Source: Bacteroidota bacterium (GTDB taxonomy: Bacteria > Bacteroidota > Bacteroidia > Flavobacteriales > Flavobacteriaceae). Taken from it: a stretch of DNA of 14,259 nucleotides. How positions within the stretch are numbered: position 1 is the stretch's first letter; each line of letters opens with the position of its first letter. Position numbers and translations under genes: made by a program. Location of the stretch: assembly GCA_021793535.1 (NCBI GenBank), contig JAJYSO010000015.1:1-14259 (forward strand), read 5' to 3'. Under the pieces are notes generated by a model. That model saw nothing but the letters and a program-made list of their open reading frames with translations, did no database searches and was not told the origin of the DNA. Of the stretch, positions 7,281 through 13,959 are shown piece after piece.

Positions 7281-7366
7281 AGGTTGTAATTTATGTAAAC
7301 GGGGTTAGCCCTGATTCGGTAATGGTTTGGTTGTCAAAACAAGAAAGGTAACAGCTTTTTAACTGC

Positions 7367-8098
7367 TTACTTTACGTTGTACTCCAATCGAATGGTGATG
7401 CTGGCTTCTTTTTCTTTAGAAGAGGTGTTGAAAGTTCCTCCCCAAGAATAATCTTCTGCAGAATTGGGAGCGGTAATCTGTATGACCCCCATGGATGCTT
7501 TTTTTAAATCGCCGAGTTTAGCCTTGGCATTTTCAGCAATTTCTTCTGCTCTTTTTCGAGCATCTTCTGTCCCTTCGGCAATGAGCTCGTGTTTGATTTC
7601 AGACAGTTGGGTGTAGAAGTATAGCGGCCTTGAGGAGGTCAGCTCAATGCCCTTGTTAATGATATCGGTAACGGTACGGGAAAGTGCTTCAATTTTTTCG
7701 ACTTCCTTGGATTCTATAGACAAGGTCTGCTTTAGTTTGTAGCCGTCAAATGCGCCGCGTTGATAATAGCCGTTGACATCTCGTTCTTCTTTGAATTCCT
7801 TGCTGATATCCACGGAGGAAAAAATGATCTCTTCGCCTTTGACGCCTTTGGAAGAAAGGTATTCCATGATTTCCTTACGATCCTTTTCTAGCGCTTGATA
7901 GGCGGATTTTAGATCCATGGATTTTTCCGAAAAGGAAGCGCTCCATGAAATCAGATCGGAAGTAAACGTCTTGCTTCCTAATCCTGTTACGGAAATGGTA
8001 TTTTCGGCAGTATTCCTGTTTTTAAAGGCTTCCCCCAGAGTGAAGGTAGCCAAGATGAGTCCTAATGCACAAATGCTAGCGGTGATATAGGTTTTCAT
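7367..8098 (-). CDS. SIMPL (DUF541) domain protein, membrane-anchored or periplasmic
   Basis: The 243-residue protein has an N-terminal hydrophobic segment (about residues 5-23) that is either an uncleaved anchor or a signal peptide. It is followed by a SIMPL/DUF541 domain: ISVTGLGSKTF (35-45), an SAYQALEKDRKEIMEYL helix, KGVKGEEIIFSSVDI, and the late ARKRAEEIAENAKAKLG helix with the final strand SITIRLEYNV. Family members such as E. coli YggE are periplasmic and have been linked to oxidative stress, but the molecular role is not established. No catalytic residues can be named. It sits 67 bases after the metallophosphatase and 86 bases before the M81 gene, all on the minus strand, so an operon is possible though the gaps are not tight. 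Confidence 0.85.
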   Translation of the reverse strand: MKTYITASICALGLILATFTLGEAFKNRNTAENTISVTGLGSKTFTSDLISWSASFSEKSMDLKSAYQALEKDRKEIMEYLSSKGVKGEEIIFSSVDISKEFKEERDVNGYYQRGAFDGYKLKQTLSIESKEVEKIEALSRTVTDIINKGIELTSSRPLYFYTQLSEIKHELIAEGTEDARKRAEEIAENAKAKLGDLKKASMGVIQITAPNSAEDYSWGGTFNTSSKEKEASITIRLEYNVK

Positions 8099-8165
8099 AT
8101 GAGAGATCGTTTGTGATTTAAATGTACAAAAAGTTGCGAAAGTAAGAAAGCGATTGTCGATTCAT

Positions 8166-8897
8166 TTAATTTCTTCCCGACTCATCGGGATAAAGTTTAT
8201 AGACAGGATCGCTTTGGTAGAGCTGCTTAGTATTGATTTCCATCATGGAGAGTTTTCCCTTAAATCCTGCTCCAGTATCCAAGTTCCATACGCTTATAGC
8301 TTTGACGGGTTTGGCAGTGCCTAAGCTGTTCACCGGGGTATGGCCAATGAAAATTTCTTTGAAATGGGCCAGGCGAGGCGGGAACCTGGGGTCTGATGGC
8401 GTCAGACTGGGATCTGTGGCCAGCGCCAATTCCCACAAGGTACGATCCCAGTAGAAGGAGTATTCATAATATTCGTTTTCCGGTCCCGAGAGCTTACTGA
8501 ACCCTGCGTGCAGAAACAGACGGTTTTGTTCATCTATATAATAGTTCTTTAGCCGCTTCAGGAATTGATGATGCACTGTTATCTTTTCGTGAGGGCACCG
8601 AAGGTAGGAGGTGACTGTGGACTGTCCGCCGTGACTCAACCATAAATCGTTTTCCTCTTTATGATCCAACCAATCGGTAAAGAGTGCATCGTGATTCCCA
8701 CGAATAAAGCGACAATGATGGGACCGGCTTAAGTCGATTAAACGGTCGATAACCGCGGGGGAATCACTCCACCCGTCAACATAATCTCCTAAAAAAATAA
8801 AACGATCGTCCGGAGTTATTTTTGCGCGATCCAAGACTTGTTTTAACGCTCGATCTGCCCCATGGATGTCGCCGATGACGAAAGTTCGATTTGACAT
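8166..8897 (-). CDS. PPP-type metallophosphatase (Ser/Thr phosphatase-like)
   Basis: The 243-residue cytoplasmic protein carries the complete calcineurin-like metal-binding set: GDIHG (9-13), GDYVDGW (37-43), RGNHD (66-70), FLHAGF (His130) and IGHTP (His186). These ligands bind two metal ions for hydrolysis of phosphomonoesters. The family includes bacterial PrpA/PrpB-like protein phosphatases and diadenosine-tetraphosphate hydrolases, so the substrate is open. The longest frame begins at 8945, but I choose the ATG at 8895-8897: the extra 16 residues (MQSIFIKIIFEF...) are unlike the family start, and a TATATTTG promoter box lies inside that stretch. It is the first gene of the minus-strand group with the SIMPL and M81 genes. 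Confidence 0.85.
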   Translation of the reverse strand: MSNRTFVIGDIHGADRALKQVLDRAKITPDDRFIFLGDYVDGWSDSPAVIDRLIDLSRSHHCRFIRGNHDALFTDWLDHKEENDLWLSHGGQSTVTSYLRCPHEKITVHHQFLKRLKNYYIDEQNRLFLHAGFSKLSGPENEYYEYSFYWDRTLWELALATDPSLTPSDPRFPPRLAHFKEIFIGHTPVNSLGTAKPVKAISVWNLDTGAGFKGKLSMMEINTKQLYQSDPVYKLYPDESGRN

Positions 8898-8914
8898 GTA
8901 TAAAAAAGTGAATT

Positions 8915-8946
8915 CAAATATAATTTTTATAAAGATACTTTGCAAA
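8915..8946 (-). promoter_or_regulatory. Putative promoter of the metallophosphatase gene
   Basis: On the minus strand TTTG (8946-8943) is followed after 20 bases by TATATTTG (8922-8915), a perfect TAnnTTTG -7 box. Transcription would begin near 8909, about 12 bases before the ATG at 8897, which excludes the longer reading frame from 8945. Confidence 0.6.
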
Positions 8947-8958
8947 GGAAGTGCCCTG

Positions 8959-8990
8959 AACTCCTTTTTTACGGCCGTGAATGAGGAGTT
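8959..8990. repeat. Inverted repeat AACTCCT / AGGAGTT
   Basis: AACTCCT (8959-8965) and AGGAGTT (8984-8990) form a perfect 7-bp stem. The loop contains six T residues and the palindrome ACGGCCGT (8971-8978). Function unknown. Confidence 0.45.
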
Positions 8991-9048
8991 GGTAGCTTAC
9001 CCTCTCCCAAGTTCGGTGTATCCTGTTTTTGTTTTACGCAACTAAATC

Positions 9049-9082
9049 GTAGGTTTATGTTTTTTGTGGTTAAACCGCCTAC
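9049..9082. repeat. Bulged inverted repeat GTAGGTTTA / TAAAccgCCTAC
   Basis: GTAGG (9049-9053) pairs with CCTAC (9078-9082) and TTTA (9054-9057) with TAAA (9071-9074), leaving a three-base bulge on the right arm and a 13-base loop. GGTTTA/TAAACC is an alternative pairing. Function unknown. Confidence 0.4.
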
Positions 9083-9157
9083 TCTTTGCTTAAAAGTACG
9101 GCTTTTTTACAAGCATCAGCAGTTTTCTCAATGCGCTTGCCTTCCAAGGGTAAAATC

Positions 9158-9187
9158 GTGAAAAAATGAGAATAATAATTTTTTCAC
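9158..9187. repeat. Perfect 10-bp inverted repeat GTGAAAAAAT / ATTTTTTCAC
   Basis: The arms are 9158-9167 and 9178-9187 with a 10-base spacer. The right arm can also pair with AAAAAATT immediately downstream (up to 9196), so two exclusive hairpins are possible. It could be an operator for a dimeric regulator of either divergent gene; AT-richness makes chance formation possible. Confidence 0.5.
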
Positions 9188-9261
9188 AAAAAAATTGAGA
9201 TATATCCAAAGATGATGCTTTTTAACCTATCATTAACAGCAAATATGAGGTGATTTATACA

Positions 9262-9316
9262 TTTTGCAGCGTTAGAAATTTGAAATCTGCAAAACCTGTA
9301 AAATCTTAATTTCAAA
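9262..9316 (+). repeat. Two interlocked inverted repeats before moxR
   Basis: TTTTGCAG (9262-9269) pairs with CTGCAAAA (9287-9294). TTTGAAAT (9279-9286), which lies in the loop of that stem, pairs with ATTTCAAA (9309-9316), just before the moxR ATG at 9319 and overlapping its only Shine-Dalgarno-like bases (AAAGGA, 9314-9319). The nested order would allow alternative hairpins or a pseudoknot in a leader RNA. Confidence 0.4.
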
Positions 9317-9318
9317 GG

Positions 9319-10317
9319 ATGGAAGAAACAAATGTAAACATTGGCGAGCTCAATGAGCAAATTCAACGAGAAAGCGCTTTTATCGGACTGTTGCAAAATG
9401 AAATGAGGAAGGTCATTATCGGACAAAAAGGAATGGTGGAGCGGCTGTTGATCGGTTTGTTGGGGCAAGGCCATATTCTTTTAGAAGGTGTTCCCGGACT
9501 GGCCAAGACCTTGGCGATTAATACGCTGTCCAAAGCGGTACATGGAAGTTTTAGCCGAATTCAATTTACGCCGGATTTACTCCCTGCAGATGTTATCGGA
9601 ACGATGATTTATAACATTAAAGAAAATGATTTTGGGATTAAACGCGGTCCCATCTTCGCTAATTTTATTTTAGCTGATGAGATCAACCGTGCACCGGCCA
9701 AGGTACAGTCTGCTTTGCTTGAGGCCATGCAGGAGAAGCAGGTGACCATTGGTGATGAAACCTTCTTACTGGATCGTCCCTTTTTGGTGATGGCTACCCA
9801 GAACCCGGTGGAACAAGAAGGAACCTATCCTTTGCCTGAGGCACAAGTGGATCGGTTTATGCTCAAAGCGGTGATTGACTACCCTAAAAAGGAGGAAGAG
9901 CAGTTGATCATGCGTGCCAATTTAAATGCCGGTTTTGGAGTGGTCAATCCAGTGGTGACCTTGGATCAAATTCGATCTGCACAAAAAGCGGTGCGCAACG
10001 TATACATGGATGAGAAAATAGAAAAGTATATCTTGGATATTGTTTTTGCGACCCGAAACCCCAGCGAGGCGAATTTGGAATCTTTGACTCCCTTGATTTC
10101 TTTTGGAGCTTCCCCACGGGCCACGATAAATATGGCTGTGGCCGCTAAGTGTTATGCCTTTATCAAAGGTCGTGGCTATGTGATTCCTGAAGATGTTCGA
10201 GAAGTGGTGATGGATGTATTGCGTCACCGTATCGGGATTACCTATGAAGCGGAAGCGGAAAATATACGGCCGGAAGATATTGTGGGCAAAATCGTCAATG
10301 AGATCGAGGTGCCCTAA
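9319..10317 (+). CDS. moxR: MoxR-family AAA+ ATPase of the Bat locus
   Basis: The 332-residue cytoplasmic protein is a MoxR-type AAA+ ATPase, a chaperone-like family that matures partner complexes and is typically encoded beside von Willebrand A proteins. Visible are the Walker A GVPGLAKT (57-64), Walker B FILADE (116-121), sensor 1 region ATQNPVEQEGTYPLPEAQ (159-176), Arg at the conserved DRF (178-180) and sensor 2 SPRA (265-268, Arg267). All ATPase residues are intact and the length is normal. The start follows AAAGG directly, with no proper spacing, so initiation is probably Shine-Dalgarno-independent as is common in Bacteroidota. It leads the Bat gene set but is separated by 132 bases from the DUF58 gene, so a second promoter there is possible. 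Confidence 0.95.
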   Translation: MEETNVNIGELNEQIQRESAFIGLLQNEMRKVIIGQKGMVERLLIGLLGQGHILLEGVPGLAKTLAINTLSKAVHGSFSRIQFTPDLLPADVIGTMIYNIKENDFGIKRGPIFANFILADEINRAPAKVQSALLEAMQEKQVTIGDETFLLDRPFLVMATQNPVEQEGTYPLPEAQVDRFMLKAVIDYPKKEEEQLIMRANLNAGFGVVNPVVTLDQIRSAQKAVRNVYMDEKIEKYILDIVFATRNPSEANLESLTPLISFGASPRATINMAVAAKCYAFIKGRGYVIPEDVREVVMDVLRHRIGITYEAEAENIRPEDIVGKIVNEIEVP

Positions 10318-10449
10318 ACAAACTTTCTACGATATATTTTTTCTGCTATCGCTCTGCTCCCATCGGTGGAGAGACCTGTTTAAATTGTTCAGCAGTTGAA
10401 TCCCTTTAATCGTAAAGAAACAGCTTAAAAATCGAATCGTTTTCCACGT

Positions 10450-11313
10450 ATGGATACCAAAGAATTACTCAAAAAAGTTCGGAGAATTGAAATTAAGACG
10501 CGGCGGTTAAGCAACCATATCTTTGGAGGAGAATACCAGTCTACTTTCAAAGGGCAAGGGATGACGTTTAGTGAAATTCGACAGTATCAGTACGGGGACG
10601 ATGTGCGCAATATCGAATGGAATGTTACAGCCCGATACAATGAGCCCTTTATCAAAATCTTTGAAGAGGAAAGAGAGCTCACTTTGCTGTTGATGGTGGA
10701 TGTCTCTGGCTCCCAATTCTTCGGTACCGATGGCAGTTCAAAAAAAGACATGATCACCGAAATCGCAGCTACACTAGCTTTTTCGGCTACCCAAAATAAT
10801 GATAAGGTTGGGTTATTGCTCTTCTCGGATAAAATCGAACTCTTTATCCCTCCTAAAAAAGGACGCCCTCATGTTTTGCGAATTATTCGAGACCTGCTGG
10901 AATTTGAACCCAAAGGTGTTCAAACTGATATCCGACAAGCGGTCCGATACATCCAAAACATGATGAAGAAGAAAGCCATTATCTTTATCTTGTCGGATTT
11001 TATAGCCGAGAATTATGAGAATGCGCTTAAAGTTCTGGGTAATAAACACGATGTGACCGGGATTCGCGTATACGATCGCCGAGAAATGCAGATGCCCAAC
11101 TTGGGGATGGTAAACATGAGAGATGCGGAGACCGGGGAGTATATGTTGGTCAATACCGGATCCTCCCACGTGCGTAGAAATTATGCCGAGTATTATCGAA
11201 AAGGAGTGGACTATTATCAGACCGCATTCAAAAGGAGCCAAGCCGGGACCCTGCATTGTCAAGTGGGAGAAAGTTATGTAAAGACCCTGTTGGGCTATTT
11301 TAGAAGACGCTAA
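10450..11313 (+). CDS. DUF58 domain protein with vWA-like MIDAS motif
   Basis: The 287-residue soluble protein is a DUF58 member, the usual partner of MoxR ATPases. The DUF58 signature appears as GGEYQSTFKGQGMTFSEIR (27-45) then YQYGDDVRNIEWNVTAR (46-62). It leads into a vWA-like fold with the metal-site residues Asp84-Val-Ser86-Gly-Ser88, Thr159 and Asp183 (LSDF). It has no transmembrane segment or signal peptide, so it should sit on the cytoplasmic side with MoxR. The start ATG at 10450 is the first in frame with the family's N-terminus. Two bases separate its stop from the next gene, implying translational coupling. The 132 bases upstream show no clear promoter. Confidence 0.93.
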   Translation: MDTKELLKKVRRIEIKTRRLSNHIFGGEYQSTFKGQGMTFSEIRQYQYGDDVRNIEWNVTARYNEPFIKIFEEERELTLLLMVDVSGSQFFGTDGSSKKDMITEIAATLAFSATQNNDKVGLLLFSDKIELFIPPKKGRPHVLRIIRDLLEFEPKGVQTDIRQAVRYIQNMMKKKAIIFILSDFIAENYENALKVLGNKHDVTGIRVYDRREMQMPNLGMVNMRDAETGEYMLVNTGSSHVRRNYAEYYRKGVDYYQTAFKRSQAGTLHCQVGESYVKTLLGYFRRR

Positions 11314-11315
11314 AC

Positions 11316-12953
11316 ATGAATCAAAGTCAAACAATATATGAGGTTCGCTTACACTGGTTTGTAGGGGTGTGTCTTTTTTTATGGTGGGGCGGTTCATGCG
11401 TTTTTGCACAAAAAGTAACCGCTTCCATAGATCGAGACACGATCAAAATAGGCGAGCAGATCAATTATAAGATCGAGGTGGAGACCGAGCCCTCTGCTCG
11501 GGTTGTCTTCCCGCAAGGTCAGAGCTTTTTACCTTTAGAGATTATTGACTCCACGGCGGTGGATACGTTTAAAACAAAAGATGCCTTTAAGCTCCAAAAA
11601 GTTTTTCCGCTTACCCAATTTGATTCAGGGGCTTACACTGTCCCGAAGCAGACCATTATCATTAACGATCAAGGGTACTATACCGATTCTTTTGCCGTGA
11701 CGGTGAATGCTGTGGCTGTGGATACCACCAAACAAAAGCTCTATCCCATAAAACCAGCCTTGGATGTAAGGTTGCCTTTTGGATTACCGCGATGGATGGG
11801 ATGGGTGTTGGGCTTTTTGGCATTGGCCTTTTTGGTATATGTGTTTTTAAAATCGCGAAAACGAATCATCGAGAAAAGAAAGGAACTTCCGCCTTTTGAA
11901 AAAGCAATTCAAAGCTTAAAAAAATTGGATGAGCGCCGAGATTTAGAAGAAGGTAAAATCAAGCATTTCTATTCGAGTTTGTCCGAGACACTCAAGCGTT
12001 ATGTGGATGAAAAGATGGATGATCGGGCAATGGAAAGTACCACGGATGAATTTATTGTGCTCTTGCGTTTGTTTAAAAAGGAAAAGCAACTCTACCTTAA
12101 AGAGCAAGTAATCGATAGTATTGAAGCCTTTATGCGACGCTCGGATTTGACAAAGTTTGCCGGAGTGCGCACCGATAAATTGACGGCCAAAGAAGACCGT
12201 GAGTTGGTGGAGGAGAACATCAAAGCGTTTAATCAAGTGATTCCCGAGCCCACGGAGGAGGAAAAACTAAAGGACGAAGCTTATAGACGTGCCGTTGAGC
12301 GAAAGCAAAAGTTGCGGAGAAGAAGCTTCCAAATCGGTGGAGCATTGGCTGTGTTGGTGATCGGCTTTTTTGTGTTTTTAGGCATCAAGGGGGCAGATTA
12401 TACCAAGAGTTTATTTTCCTCGCATTACACCGAAAAGTTGTTGAAATCCGATTGGATCAAGAGTGAGTACGGTACCTTGGGGATGACGGTTTCCACTCCG
12501 GAGGTGCTGCTTCGCCATATGGATACTACGGATTTGGTCCTGCCCGGGAAAGCGCAATCAGAAGAACGTTTTTCCTTTGGAAATATTCGAGGCAGATTTT
12601 ATGTACAAATTACCAATGTAAGAGTCAAAAGTACGGCTCAAGTGGACTCGCTCGATCCAGGAAAACTTTTGGACACGGAATTGGCTTTTGCCAAAGTAGA
12701 CAATGTCACCTTTAAAAATGAGGAGTTTAAGACCCCGCATGACGAGAAAGGACAACGTATTTTTGGCACGTTTACCCTAGAGGATCCGTTGGCGAGATCT
12801 TCTAGGCGAAAGCAGTATACATTTTTAATTTTCTTGGAGCGTGGAGGGCTACAGGAACTGTTGATCACGCATGATCAAAATGATGAAGCAGCTCAAGAAC
12901 TTGTGGAGCGCATTACAAACTCCGTAGAATTTGAGAAGGAATACGATGGTTGA
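11316..12953 (+). CDS. BatD-like membrane protein of the Bat locus
   Basis: The 545-residue protein occupies the slot between the DUF58 gene and batA, as I remember it in other flavobacterial Bat loci. It has a signal peptide (hydrophobic 12-30, likely cut after Ala31, Gln +1) and a periplasmic beta-rich BatD-like domain (about 33-150) with KIGEQINYKI and QFDSGAYTVP. A transmembrane helix (159-178) leads to a charged cytoplasmic helical region (180-335) containing KIKHFYSSLSETLKRYV and AMESTTDEFI, the part that resembles DUF4381. A second transmembrane helix (338-357) is followed by a C-terminal periplasmic domain (about 360-545). That last domain is unknown to me. The topology could carry a signal across the membrane to MoxR/DUF58; this is inference. 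The end overlaps batA by eight bases. Confidence 0.75.
   Translation: MNQSQTIYEVRLHWFVGVCLFLWWGGSCVFAQKVTASIDRDTIKIGEQINYKIEVETEPSARVVFPQGQSFLPLEIIDSTAVDTFKTKDAFKLQKVFPLTQFDSGAYTVPKQTIIINDQGYYTDSFAVTVNAVAVDTTKQKLYPIKPALDVRLPFGLPRWMGWVLGFLALAFLVYVFLKSRKRIIEKRKELPPFEKAIQSLKKLDERRDLEEGKIKHFYSSLSETLKRYVDEKMDDRAMESTTDEFIVLLRLFKKEKQLYLKEQVIDSIEAFMRRSDLTKFAGVRTDKLTAKEDRELVEENIKAFNQVIPEPTEEEKLKDEAYRRAVERKQKLRRRSFQIGGALAVLVIGFFVFLGIKGADYTKSLFSSHYTEKLLKSDWIKSEYGTLGMTVSTPEVLLRHMDTTDLVLPGKAQSEERFSFGNIRGRFYVQITNVRVKSTAQVDSLDPGKLLDTELAFAKVDNVTFKNEEFKTPHDEKGQRIFGTFTLEDPLARSSRRKQYTFLIFLERGGLQELLITHDQNDEAAQELVERITNSVEFEKEYDG
12933..12940 (+). promoter_or_regulatory. Ribosome-binding site deciding the batA start
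   Basis: GAGAAGGA lies five bases before the ATG at 12946 and supports that start over the in-frame TTG at 12931. Confidence 0.55.
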
Positions 12954-13959
12954 TTTTTTTAAAAATATCACATTTGACAATCCGGAATGGTTTTGGCTTT
13001 TTCTCCTTCTTCCGGGATTAGGGGTCTGGTATGTTTTGACCCGCCATAAGGAGACGGCCTCGGTTAAAATTTCCAATCTTCAAGGTTTTAAAATCGAGCA
13101 GGGATTATTGCCCAAATTAAAACCTTTGTTATTTGTGTTGAAAATGGCAGGTTTGGCTTTGCTTATCCTAGCTATGGCCAGGCCGCGGACGATGGAAACC
13201 TCTAGAAAGGTGACTTCAAAAGATGGGATCGATATTGTAATGGCCATGGATGTCTCGGGGAGTATGCTGGCACGGGATTTAAAACCTGATCGTTTAGAGG
13301 CTTTGAAAGATGTGGCTACAGATTTTGTAAAGGAGAGGCCCAACGATCGTATCGGATTGGTCATTTATGCGGGGGAGAGCTATACGAAGACTCCGGTGAC
13401 CAGCGATCGCAAAATTGTAATGGATGCCATTCACAGTATTCAGTACGATGGGAGTATTGAGGATGGAACAGCTATCGGAATGGGACTGGCCACCGCTGTC
13501 AATCGATTAAAAGATAGCAAGGCTAAAAGCAAGGTAGTGATTCTCTTGACCGATGGGGTGAACAACACCGGACAGATCGATCCCCACACGGCTACAGATT
13601 TGGCCCTTAAATACAAGTTAAAGGTGTATACCATCGGGATCGGAACCAATGGGATGGCCATGAGTCCCGTAGCGATTTTGCCCAATGGTCAATTGCATTT
13701 TGAACGGGTCCCGGTAGAGATCGATGAAGAACTGCTGAAAGAGATTGCGCAAAAAACCGGAGGACGTTATTTTAGGGCGACCGATCGCGAGAAATTGAAA
13801 AATATCTATGAGGAGATTAACCAGTTGGAAACCTCCGAGATAGAGGAATATGTATACACAGATTTTACGGAGGAGTACCGCCCACTGTTGATGATTGCCG
13901 GAATCCTGTTTTTGTTAGAATTTGCAATGCGATATACGTTATTTAGAAGTTTTGTATAG
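12946..13959 (+). CDS. batA: BatA-like von Willebrand factor A membrane protein
   Basis: The 337-residue protein is anchored by N-terminal helices (about 14-31 and 60-78) and a C-terminal helix (about 312-328), with a vWA domain between them on the periplasmic side by family precedent. The MIDAS site is complete: Asp102-Val-Ser104-Gly-Ser106, Thr175 and Asp203 (LLTDGVNN). Typical family features are the opening NPEWFWLF, the AMARPR at the end of helix 2 and VYTIGIGTNG. Bat proteins were named for Bacteroides aerotolerance, and the assembly is thought to work with MoxR in envelope stress tolerance. A longer frame from a TTG at 12931 exists, but the ATG has the better ribosome-binding site. The gene overlaps the previous one by eight bases, and its TAG stop abuts the batB ATG. 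Confidence 0.93.
   Translation: MVDFFKNITFDNPEWFWLFLLLPGLGVWYVLTRHKETASVKISNLQGFKIEQGLLPKLKPLLFVLKMAGLALLILAMARPRTMETSRKVTSKDGIDIVMAMDVSGSMLARDLKPDRLEALKDVATDFVKERPNDRIGLVIYAGESYTKTPVTSDRKIVMDAIHSIQYDGSIEDGTAIGMGLATAVNRLKDSKAKSKVVILLTDGVNNTGQIDPHTATDLALKYKLKVYTIGIGTNGMAMSPVAILPNGQLHFERVPVEIDEELLKEIAQKTGGRYFRATDREKLKNIYEEINQLETSEIEEYVYTDFTEEYRPLLMIAGILFLLEFAMRYTLFRSFV

Larger units (their letters stand above)
8898..9318. other. Gene-free divergent region rich in inverted repeats
   Basis: This 421-base stretch between the divergent metallophosphatase and moxR genes holds no convincing coding region. It contains the metallophosphatase promoter at its left end and at least five inverted repeats (8959-8990, 9049-9082, 9158-9187, 9262-9294, 9279-9316). 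No perfect TAnnTTTG box for moxR is visible; TACATTTTG at 9258-9266 and GAAATTTG at 9275-9282 are near matches. Confidence 0.6.

Noticed and set aside
10214..10399. 61-codon + strand frame filling part of the gap after moxR
   Set aside because: It begins inside moxR in another frame, is of low complexity at its end, and has no start signal of its own.
10813..11409. Open frame of 198 codons on the minus strand
   Set aside because: It is antisense to the DUF58 gene and the start of the BatD-like gene, with no recognisable domain.
12931..12945. TTG start adding five residues to batA
   Set aside because: The ATG at 12946 has the ribosome-binding site at the right distance, and the protein from there matches the family opening.
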